From Reticulascus tulasneorum (taxonomy: Eukaryota > Ascomycota > Sordariomycetes > Glomerellales > Reticulascaceae), in NCBI GenBank assembly GCA_001557505.1, contig LSAX01000004.1, forward strand, positions 496,001-560,000: DNA of 64,000 nucleotides, in the 5' to 3' direction. This document shows positions 54,397-64,000 of this stretch, piece after piece (the first letter of the stretch is position 1; each line of letters opens with the position of its first letter). Below the pieces are notes generated by a model. That model saw only the letters and a program-made list of their open reading frames with translations, was not told the DNA's origin and ran no database searches. The position numbers and the translations under genes were made by a program.

Positions 54397-57064
54397 TCAT
54401 TTCCTTTCTTTGGCTGGAGACTTCAGAGCACTTTTCAGACCAACTGGTGTCACATAGTTTGGCGGCCTTAGTGGATCTTTCATCTCACTTTCGCTTTTAC
54501 TGCTTTTTCCAATCATCCGATGCCGCTGAGCCATGCCTCTCTCCCCGCCGGTCAAAGTCGCTCCGAGATCGATATTCCTTTCCGCGTTGCTCATGGTCCA
54601 CTCCCGTGCCGGCATCGTCAATGTGCTGTGCCCGGGATACAATAATGTTGTAATTATTCGCCCGACCGATACTTGCTGCAGCCGGAGGCGGACCTTGGCG
54701 ATGCTACTCTTTCTGAATGCGGCTGCGCCTACAGCAAGAAGCGTGGTGAAGACAAGAAAGATGGCGAGAATAAAGGCGGGGATAGCATATGTCAAGTAGT
54801 ACTTGATGCAGTATGTATACGGGCGGACAAGAACTGTACTTGTATCGTTTGCTGTGCCGAAATTCCTGTGTCCCAATACTCCCTTCGATCCTACTACTGC
54901 GCTGGCGGCCAGATCAGTCCATAACAAGTTCACAATCGTACCTGAGCTGACTGCATTCCGACTTAAATCCTGCCAACGCGTGAAAACGGACATGCTTGCC
55001 CTCCCCACAAGGTCGAATGGCCAATTTCGATCAGTGACGCCACTCCCGTCTTTGGCTTCGAAAACAGTGTTCATGGCTGCTGCAGGAAAGTAGCTCGCAG
55101 GCATGTTTTCAACATTTGGAGCAGTGTTAAGCGTCTGAGAGAGGGTGCCAGAATATCCGGGGAGGTGAAGTGAGCCCTGTCTTGCGAAGGAGATGTTCGG
55201 GTAACTTTGATACTTGGGGGAGATAATACCCCAGACCGGGTTGATGCCGTCAAGGGCGAGCCCTGGACTCTCCACAGCCCATAGGGGTAGATCCTCGTTG
55301 CTAGGATACGTCTTTTCGGTGATGTTGGTGACAGCCAGTCGCGCGAGGGACGTGTCGGTACCGTTGACAGAGAATGAAACAGTTTTGATAATGGCTCGGA
55401 CCGTCGAGGCGCAAGAGTGAAGAGATGATGACCAGCGGCTGTTGTCTTCAAAGAGGCTCTGCGGGCCTCCATCGACCCGCCGGGGAGCCCCACGGAGAAG
55501 TCCACAGTTAACGTATATATTGGAGATATTGGCAAATTCAGTGAACCCAGCACCGGCACATGCAGTGTCTATGCCTTTGTCAGTAATTGCGATGTGAAGA
55601 AAATGCGGTTTGCTCACAAATGCTGGAGAAGTTATCTCTCTGGGTGACACCGAACGGATTGGGATACACCAGATCACTAGTGGACTGGGACCCACTTTCA
55701 GAAAGGTAATATCCGTACTGCGTCGACAAGCCTAGGCTGCGAAGGTCGCCCGCTGCGCTTACAGATAACGGGAACACTTTACCGAAATCACTTTGTAGAT
55801 ACGCGAAGCTCTTATTCTTGTTGGTCAAGATATCCGGATTCGTCAAGTTCAGGAACATCATCGTGTACACATTGTTCAACCACGCAGCCTGGTATGCCCT
55901 ATTTAGCAAGTTCGGGTTGCCCTGCGCGTCATCCCGATTGGCATAGGGGTGTTCTCGGCTGAGATTAGCGAAGCCACCTTGATCCCTGAGAACAAGATCC
56001 TTGATTCCATTCGCAGACAGAGAGGCGTCGGTTGCGATGGTAAACTCGAACGTGAGGTTTGTGTCGACGCATTCCGTGACGGGTTCAACGAAAAGAATAT
56101 CCTCCTCCCAGGCGGCGCCGGCATCCACGCCCGCAGGTAGAGTGTGGTTGCGGAAACCAACACCCCCTGACCTACCATCGACGACGAGACCCTCGACTAG
56201 CTTAAAATTGTCGTTAGAAACAAGGCTATCGACCTGGCGAAACATGCCCACGGAGAAGGCGGTGCCGTTATCGATAGACTGGTCGGTACGAGTGGTGAGA
56301 TGTCTCCACTCTATGTCAAAGTAGTTTGATATAGTCGTTTGACGATCCCGCGTACCGCTTGAGAAGATTTCCTTAAGTAATAACGGCACTGTTGACGTGT
56401 AGTTGCTCGTCATGTCGGAGCTGACGCTACTGCTCGTGTAAGGGCACGGCGCCGGCCTCATCGCAGCTCCGTGGCCCAATGAACACACGCGAGAGAAGGC
56501 ATGATTTCTTGTTCCAACGGTGCTGATACCATACGGACCCCTATCAGGGGCATATAAGAAAGGAACTGGACGTTCACCCATATACTCATACGCATCGTAG
56601 AGCCCGAGAGGAGTAACGACACCGGCGATAGCTCCGAGAATTCCAACGAATGGAACAGCTATGCTAATGAAAAGAACGGCTGGACGAACAGCATGATGAC
56701 TTGGTGTCGGATCCGATCTGAGAAATATAGGCCAGCAGGAGGATTGGAGAACTCGACCAGCAACAGTCCTGTAGTCCTTGTAAGCTTCATTTTTGCACAA
56801 TCAGCAGGCTTGCTCTGACCATGTCGCCGCAGTTTCCCTATCTCGCAGCATGCCCGCCAAGGCAAATGACAGTGCCGTAGACAACCATATCTGCACTTCA
56901 TCCAACGCATGTCAGTACCGTCGCCAAGCATGCAGCTTATTTTTCAATGCCTTCGAGTTTGGCAAGGCATTTCAAGATGCACATTGAGAAGTGGGCTCAA
57001 TCTTACCAGTGAAAACCGCGAGGACAATGAAGCCGGCAATGTAGCCAACAGTCAAGTAAGCCAT
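54397..57064 (-). CDS. large fungal integral membrane protein with extracytosolic domains
   Basis: Four exons on the minus strand, 57064-57007, 56895-56820, 56768-55618 and 55568-54397, give 818 residues. Hydrophobic spans: one at the N-terminus (MAYLTVGYIAGFIVLAVFT), one around residue 90 (AVLFISIAVPFVGILGAIAG followed by VVTPLGLYD) and one late (YLTYAIPAFILAIFLVFTTL). Between the second and third spans lies a domain of about 500 residues with many NxS/T sites (NYTS, NVTN, NFSS), as expected outside the cell or in a lumen. The C-terminal tail is basic and cytosolic (RHRMIGKSSKSES). The pattern is common among uncharacterised ascomycete membrane proteins; no function is known to me. The small first exons are the least certain. 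A piece of its 3' end is duplicated at 48741-48870. Confidence 0.82.
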
Positions 57065-58672
57065 CGTTTGTCAGAGTATGATCCTCTTCAGAGGCGGTCT
57101 TGAGATCTCAGACTTTAATGCCTAAGGGAATGCCCTTCCATTTGAGTCTTCTAGCGATCCCGCTCGCTGGCCGTTTATCGAATGCTTTCAATACCATCGC
57201 ATTGCACAGCCCCAGCACATCACCCATCATGAATTGACCCAAAAGGATCGCCCGGTTGTACTTGACGATGCACGAGGTCAAGTTGCATCGTCCCGTGTCC
57301 AACTCCAATACACTGATTCCATTGGCTGCCGCAGACAATCGCTTAAGAGGGATCGACGCAGCCGCCTGAACCAATTGATTAAACATGGCAGGACGCTCAA
57401 TTACCATGCAGGCCAAAGGGCAGCATCCGAGAAACCATCGTTGTGTGTCGCGCGACGCACACACATGAGCTGGGACGGGCTGTGCCGTTTACCAGACCGC
57501 GGTGAGAATAAATTATAGTTAAATGAGTAGCTGAATGCCGTGCCTGGTGGTCGCTTGCATGTGCGAGAAGGGAAAGTAGGCTACACGACGCTGCGGAAGA
57601 GAAGCGCTATGGCCGGGCCCTGAGTTAGTGTCGGATTTTCGCCCGGCCGCCGGAGGACTGGAAATGCTGGGTGTTATAACTATCAAAGGTATAATGGCCA
57701 GATCTTTGCTCGACAAGAGAACAGTGACTAGCATACGGCTTCCAGACTGCATGGTGGGTGATATGGTTTGGCCGCCATGGTGATGAATTCTCTGGGCACC
57801 AAACGTGTCCTACGCAAATGGCGTAGCTACAAACCAAGTGTTCTGTCCTTATTGATAGCACTCCTCAGCTATGATGACATTGTTAGTCTCTTATCCTTCA
57901 AAGCTGTCTCCAACCAATGAGGCCTTGTTGGCCTAACTGTACCCTGTCTGCCGAATTCTTTACGCCAGCACCGTGGCATTTCAAGTGGGCCATGTGTAGG
58001 TCCTGAGACTTCAACGGCAACGATACCGACACTCAAATCCCCGTTCGTGCAAAGCCAAGCTTTCTGGTGTTGATTGAGGTCAGCCACCCCAACGGTATTA
58101 GGGCTGACCAACTGCCTCTTCAAATTCTCCGCCAGCACAGTTCGGCGATATTCCTATGTGGGGCTGCTTTTTGAGTTCGAGTTGTTGAGAAATATGATTC
58201 GGTACCGAGCTATCGATAACAACATTCCTGAAAGGCATCATCGTTGGATTATTGTTTGAGTCCAATGAAGAAGGTCTATAGATATACGAGAGACGCTAGC
58301 CCGAATCATCACCCGATCCTACATGCTGCAGTGAGATCTTTGATGTAAGCGATGCTATGACCATCCAATACGGGCGATGATCTTTGGACAGCCCTTGTCT
58401 TTGCCGCATTGCAACATGAGTAGGTATCGCACCTGCCTTACGCCAAAACGCACTTCCATGTCGTTATTCAGATCGAACACCAACTTCCGAATGCGATGGT
58501 TTAGTTACACTGCTCAGCTAGCTCCTTCAAGACGGATTATGGTTTGGCTGCACGGGAAGGGACTGGCGGGCCGTTCGCCGCAAACATATATATATGTGTA
58601 TATAATGTTTGATTTGGCCCAGTCTCCAAGAGTGCATACCTTCGTACTAAGCGATTGGTACAATTCAACAAG
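57065..58672. other. divergent intergenic region (membrane protein / subtilisin)
   Basis: It contains the 118-codon minus frame 57108-57464 (not recognised) and short frames at 57869-58259. A TATA-like element precedes the subtilisin gene at 58597-58606. Confidence 0.5.
58597..58606 (+). promoter_or_regulatory. TATA-like box of the subtilisin gene
   Basis: GTGTATATAATG-type sequence about 70 bases before the start codon at 58673, preceded by an alternating AT stretch (CATATATATATG). Confidence 0.5.
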
Positions 58673-61600
58673 ATGCGTTTCTCGATAATTATCCAGGCAC
58701 TGTTTGCCGCTGGGAGCGGACTCGCTCAGCGCAGCAGCATTCCTCGACGAGGAGCTGAGAACTCGGTATTCAACGAGACCGAGGCAACCCAGCCAACACA
58801 AAAGCGCTATATTATCGAGTTTATTGAGGTGCTCTTCTTGAAATCTGCTGAAGTCAGCAGCATGCTGATATAGTAATTCGTAGGGAACCAACCAACAGGC
58901 CGTCATAGACCAAATCAACTCCCGTGATGGCACCAAAGTTCTGAAAATTTTCAACTCTGATGTCTTCAGAGGTGTCAGCGTTGAGTCTGATACGGAGAAC
59001 ACCGATTCACTCCTGGCGATCAATGAAGTCTCACAGGTCTGGAAATCCAACCTGATCAAGCTAGAACCCATCATTAGCGGTGAATCCTTCAGCGACGATG
59101 CTACGGCGCCAGAATACTCTGTTCACAACATGACTGGCGTGGATAAGCTCCATGCTGCAGGAATTTATGGAAAGGGGGCCGTGGTTGCTGTAATTGACAC
59201 GGGAATTCAGTATACGCACCCTGCAGTAGGTTATCCTATGGTTTCAGGCAAAAAGTATACTTGGTTGACATGCGTAGCTCGGCGGAGGCTTCGGTCCCGG
59301 TTTCAAGGTTGCTGGAGGCTATGATTTTGTTGGGAGTGGTAGTCAGTACCTCCAAAACCACCTACTCTTGCCTACATGACTGAGCGAGGTTGGCACTGAC
59401 ATCCCAAATTGCTTAGCCTGGCCCCTTGCACCGGCAGAAAAGGAACCAGACTCGGATCCGATGGATATCATCGGCCATGGAACGCACGTGGCGGGCATAA
59501 TCGCAGGGCAAAGCGATTTGTACGTCTTCTCTCTTGCTGACTAACAGCAATTTTGATCCTAACGTTGTCATTCTGATGTCAGGTTCACGGGTGTGGCCCC
59601 TGAAGCAACTCTTCTCGCATTCAAGGTGTTTGGGCAAGTTGTAGGTACTCTAATCACTCGAAGCAAGAGTCCCTGAAACTAATTATGCTTAGGACGGGAC
59701 AGACGAAGACACGTTGATGGAGGCTTTTATCATGGCCTATGACGCTGACGTACGGCATTGTCCACCTCGAGCAGCCCTGACATGTATTTTGAACGGATGG
59801 CTAACACGATGTTCAGGTGGACATCATAACTGCTAGTATTGGTGGAGCATCAGGGTGGTCAACAAACGCATGGGCAGTACTAGCCTCTCGCCTGGTAGAG
59901 AAGGGTGTTGTCGTCACTATTGCAGCGGGGAATAACGGTCTTTGGGGGCCATTCTTCATTAGTAATGGCGCAGCAGGCGAAAACGTCATTGCGGTGGCTT
60001 CCACAGAAGCTTCAACCATACCTGCTCAGCCGTTCTCTGCAACATTCAACCTGGACGGACAATCCAACGTCACCACCGTTGCATATCTAGCTGGATCGAA
60101 CTTCTTCCCTGCTTCCATCAAAGACTGGCCCATTGTCCCGTTAACACTTGACACATCCGTGGCAGCGGATGCTTGTGAAGCCCTTCCAGAGGATACAGGA
60201 GACCTCTCACAAGTTATCCCGCTTGTCCGCGTAGGCGGGTGCGATGTCATGGTTAAACAAACAAACCTCGCCCCTTTCAACCCACCATACATCCTTTTCT
60301 ACAACGACGAAGGCCCTGTAGCGGATGTCGGCTCATGGTATGACTTCAGTCTTCTGGGACTAATTGAAGAAGAGGCTGGGAAAGCCATCATTTCCACTGT
60401 AGCGGCTGGAGGCAACGTGACCGCTGACTTCTCAGCGTTCGAGACGACTAACTATGTTGGTATGCATAACGCAATCGGTGGCAAGCCCAGTTATTTCACC
60501 TCGTGGGGTAGCACCTTTGACCTCATCCTAAAGCCGGACATTGCAGCCCCAGGCAGCCGGATCCTCAGCACGTATCCAACAGATTCTTACCGGGTATACA
60601 GCGGGACGAGTATGGCGACACCATACGTCGCAGGCGTTGCGGCACTTTTTGTGGGACAATATGGCGGTAAAAAGACCCACGGGCCTGGTTTCGCGAAAGA
60701 TCTTGCAGGGCGAATTACTGGGAGTGGCAGGGCTATCAAGTGGTCGGATGGAAGCGCAACCGACTTTGGTTTCTGGGCGCCAACGATCCAGGTCGGCAAT
60801 GGGCTAATTGATGCATTCAAGGTATTGAACTACAGCACCAGCCTGTCGTTTACGAAGTTCAATCTCAACGACACGCATCACTTCAGCAGATACCAAGCAG
60901 TGGATATCACCAATGCTGGAAAAGAAACAGTCACATACAAGTTCGCTATCCAGGATGCGGGAGGTTTCGAGTCCTGGTCGACGGAAGGTTTTGGATCCCC
61001 GAGGGTCAATGACGGATCGGAAGGAATGCTACCTTTCAAGATCGTGCCAAAGGTTAAGCTGCCGGCGGGCACTTTCAAGGTGAAACCCGGGGAGACCAAA
61101 AAGGCAGAGTATGTTCGGTGGTACATTTTACCTAGTCCAACCACGCTAACTGGAAAAACAGGTTCATATTCAGCTTACCAGAAGGGACCAATTCCTCCAA
61201 GATTCCCGTTTACAGTGGCAAGGTCCTTGTAAGCGGTAGCAATGGAGATGAGGTATCCGTCCCGTACTTCGGTATGTCCCCAATCTGCTCCTCATGTCAA
61301 GCGTCGGATTTGAACTAACGTACCCCCAAGGCGTCGCCTCCGATATTAAAGAGGTGATTAGCAATGTAATCACAACCCAATGGGGCTATCCGTTCTCGTA
61401 CTCAACCAACTCTGTGATAGAAATTGAAGAGAAGCCCTTGTGAGTTCCACGTCGTTGATAAGAAATATTAGAATCGTTAATGATTTGGGATAGCTGGTCT
61501 TTCAACCTCACTTTGGAAGAGCAGGATTACCCCAAAGTCTTTCTCAGGCTCGTTTGGGGGACTAAAGAACTTCGTTGGGACGTACGTAATTCTCGAATGC

Positions 61601-62091
61601 ATTTGTTTTACTGAAAGAGCCTTCAAAACATTCTGGCAGCACGAAGAAAGCTGACTCCCATTTCTCTTTAGATCTTTGATTCAGACTGGACTGAACGCAA
61701 ATGGAAATATCCACCAGTAGTCGGCAAAAACGGTTACGTAGGGTCTGTTGCGTACTGGCCGATACGCGCCTGGTCATTTGACCCGTCTATTCATAGCGCA
61801 GATGATGCTATAGCGTTCCCTCTTGCGGACCGGTACCGTGACGTTGAGTTTGGGTACTACTGGCTAGGAAAACTCGCAAATGGATCCCAAATCGCGCCAG
61901 GGAACTACAAGTAAGTAATACCACGACGTTTTCGGAGTTTATAGATGCTTGATTTTGCGTCTGTAAGGACAATGCTGATGTTTACCTATAAAAGGATGAG
62001 ACTCGCGGCTCTTTCGCCATTTGGAAACCCCGAGGCTGCGAATAACTGGGACGTCTGGAAGGTACCGCAGATATCAGTTCTGCCCCTGTGA
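58673..62091 (+). CDS. secreted subtilisin-like serine protease (S8, minor-extracellular-protease type)
   Basis: Twelve exons join in phase: 58673-58828, 58884-59225, 59278-59338, 59417-59519, 59583-59640, 59693-59749, 59817-61108, 61162-61271, 61331-61439, 61494-61581, 61672-61910 and 61995-62091, 903 residues. Order: signal peptide (MRFSIIIQALFAAGSGLAQR), inhibitor-type propeptide (KRYIIEFIE, VIDQINSRDG), then the catalytic domain with aspartate in AVIDTGIQYTHPA, histidine in IIGHGTHVAGIIAG and serine in SGTSMATPYVAGVAAL. A PA-type insert (VGGCDVMVKQTNLAPF) lies between the histidine and serine. A C-terminal beta-rich region (Fn3-like) follows, ending DVWKVPQISVLPL. It resembles fungal relatives of Vpr and C5a-peptidase-like subtilases. 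Role: extracellular protein breakdown or processing. Confidence 0.93.
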
Positions 62092-62975
62092 GCTGGTGGT
62101 TCCGCTTAGTGAAGACGGTTGAGGATTGGGCATTTGAGAGAGTGCCCTTGCCTTCATAATAGGCAGTCTTATTCTTTTAGGTCGATTTGGTGTTCAAAGC
62201 ACCGACCGCGAGGTCTCAAGCGACGATGGCTCATACGATGCATCGTCACTTTGGCTATTACATGTTCACAACTCAGACTCAACATTCATTACTTAAAAGG
62301 GCACTTTAGCGGATAGATAGAAGCCCGATTTTAACTAGCTTCTGTTCATTGGCATGAAACCCAGGGCTGCGTGCGCAGATGAGCTTCATGTAGCCCATTC
62401 AGTCACTCGAATCCCTGTGGGATAGTGCCCTTTGAACGCGCATGATAATGCTCTTTAAATTTACGTACCAACGAATTTATTCTATGGACAATCGACCCAC
62501 TACTACCAACGGCCGCCAAGATCCGCAGATGCTTCCTCTTCAGGCAAAAGGCTCAAAATCCCCAAGCCCAGAGTCGTTCGTTGGATCAGTAGTACAAATA
62601 CGGCTGCATAGTAGCCGAAAGCGTCAAAACATCAATTCTGAAAGTCCACTCGCAATACGAATCAGCTCAGCATCTGTTCGGCCCGTATTTGGAAGGTCCA
62701 GGTACAGGTAATATTGGTCGATTCTTCGCAGAAACCTTCACATGCCGTGCATTGGGTGTTGCCTGCTCTCAGCCGCTTCAATGGGTCCGAAACAATACAG
62801 GACTGAGTGAGGGGTTGGTGGCAGTGGCGCACCCACCATTGGTTTGGCAACTTGCATTGTTTGGCTTCCAATCTCTTGGCTTAATTTCCCCCATCGCCGT
62901 CTCCTTTCGTGAGGAACTACTTATTCTATCGTACCTGCCTCCGCCATCCGACCACTGCAGTTGAATGCCACTCAA
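62092..62975. other. intergenic, no supported gene
   Basis: Promoter side of the final gene. The short frames at 62442-62711 and 62662-62871 (minus) overlap each other and are not recognisable. Confidence 0.55.
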
Positions 62976-64000
62976 ATGCGGATCATCATAGTCGGCGCGG
63001 GCCCCGCGGGCCTCGTCCTCGCCCACGCTCTTCCCCTTGCTGGAATCGACGATTTCATCGTGCTAGAAAAACGCTCCGATGTTGTCGAGTTCTCTGGGGC
63101 CGGAATTGGGCTCTGGCCACACTGTGTGCGAGTGCTCGACCAGCTTGGGAATGGTTTGCTCGAGGAAGCGAGAAAAGTCGCGCCAAAGATGAAGCGCAGC
63201 GTCCGGCTCGGAGCAGATGGGAAACTTATTTTAGGAACTAATTTATACGAACAAATCGAGGAAAAGTAGGCGTCATCATGGAATACTCGCTGCGCAGATA
63301 TTGACTGCCACTAGCCACGGGCATCCTTTCATGCTATTCGAACGCATGCGGCTGATGCAGCTTTTATATGAGCAACTACCTAACAACTCTACTCGTATTC
63401 TCACCAACAAAGCAGTCATGTCGCTCGTACAATCAGATTCCGCAGTGAACGTAGCATGCACGGATGGCTCTTCGTACGAAGCGGATCTTGTCATCGGCGC
63501 CGATGGTGTAAGGAGTACCATTCGGAATCTCATGCTAGGCTCTTCGGTTGAATCACTGCCAAAGGGCTTCTCGTCGTCTTTCAAATGCATCTTTGGCTGT
63601 GGACCAAGGGTCCCTGCATTGCCAATCGGAGAAATGATAGAAACTCAAGATGGGTGGCTGTCATGGCAATTGCTCGTATCCGAGGACATGGTGGTGTGGT
63701 TTTTTTATATTCGAATGGAACATTCTGTGAGAGAATGGGCGAATTATGCAGACGAAGAGATGCATGCCCTTGCCAACCAATATTTGGACCATCCCGTCTC
63801 CGAGGGCGGAAAGGTCGTATTTGGCGACCTATGGCAGACGAGAAAGAGAGCAAAGCTGGTTGATCTCGAAGAGGGAGTTCTGGAAAAATGGTATAACGAC
63901 CGAGTTGTACTGGTTGGAGACAGTGCACACAAGATGGCTTCGAATCTTGCCTTGGGGGCCAATAACGCAATTGAGTCAGCCGCATCCCTCGTAAACCATC
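62976..64000 (+). CDS. FAD-dependent monooxygenase, cut by window end
   Basis: Exons 62976-63265 and 63315 to beyond 64000; about 325 residues are visible. The start [20 protein letters not shown] is the FAD-binding GxGxxG motif. A 49-nt intron (GTAGGC to CTAG) joins YEQIEE to [18 protein letters not shown]. The NADPH/FAD motif [11 protein letters not shown] and the second FAD motif [20 protein letters not shown] are in place, so the catalytic part is complete up to the last helix. The pattern [20 protein letters not shown] with VRVLDQLG is typical of fungal epoxidases and hydroxylases in meroterpenoid and indole-diterpene pathways (PaxM/AusM type), which often carry C-terminal membrane helices lying outside this window. 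A secondary-metabolite cluster may continue to the right. Confidence 0.9.

Noticed and set aside
57108..57464. 118-codon minus-strand frame upstream of the membrane protein gene
   Set aside because: No recognisable domain, and an opposing frame overlaps it. It may be leader or chance.
57850..57910. F-box-like run (SYDDIVSLLSFKAVSNQ) on the plus strand
   Set aside because: The match to the F-box pattern is weak and it stops at once, with no downstream repeats in frame.
62395..62425. Possible tRNA T-arm (CTCGAATCCC)
   Set aside because: No matching acceptor stem, D-arm or anticodon arm could be found around it.

Overview
This window is nuclear DNA from a filamentous ascomycete (Pezizomycotina). 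Genes are spaced 0.3-3.5 kb apart, run on both strands, and carry short GT-AG introns (mostly 43-80 nt). The families are typical of that group: RTA1, CFEM, HET, a LaeA-like methyltransferase, a DSGL-ended laccase and a Fungal_trans_2-type regulator. I see no operons, bacterial features, tRNA, rRNA or CRISPR. Gene spans below include introns; exon coordinates were worked out by hand by joining frames at GT-AG sites and checking that the phases add up.

Layout. 0-11 kb: an RTA1-like membrane protein, an unusual FAD-dependent monooxygenase-like protein, a secreted BBE-type FAD oxidase and a small four-span membrane protein. 11-20 kb: a secreted set of GH16 glucanase, a SMP-30-like beta-propeller (divergent from the GH16 gene), a GH5 endo-mannanase and a class II-type haem peroxidase with a hydrophobic C-terminal tail. 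20-27 kb: a SET protein with an N-terminal signal, then a SAM methyltransferase and a P450 sharing a 1-kb divergent promoter. 28-40 kb: a GPI-type GH128-like protein with a changed catalytic residue, a nine-exon laccase with 12-nt and 18-nt micro-exons, a 3.5-kb gene-free stretch, a multi-span membrane protein and a GPI-type CFEM protein.

41-50 kb is the most unusual part. One gene encodes a complete Ras-type GTPase, ankyrin repeats and a SERAC1-like alpha/beta hydrolase in a single predicted 943-residue chain. It converges on a HET-domain gene whose frame is cut by one in-frame TGA. Beyond the HET gene lies a 0.5-kb patch made of fragments: the tail of the membrane protein found intact at 54-57 kb, a copy of the presumed last HET exon, a 20-C run, and the 5' end of an epimerase-like gene. 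This could be an allorecognition or immunity-type locus under rearrangement.

50-64 kb: an NAD-dependent epimerase-like gene, a Fungal_trans_2-type regulator without a zinc cluster, an 818-residue membrane protein, a 12-exon subtilisin-like protease and, cut by the window end, an FAD monooxygenase of the type found in fungal terpenoid pathways. Overall this is an accessory-rich region: wood and plant-wall attack, secondary metabolism and non-self recognition genes, with little housekeeping content.
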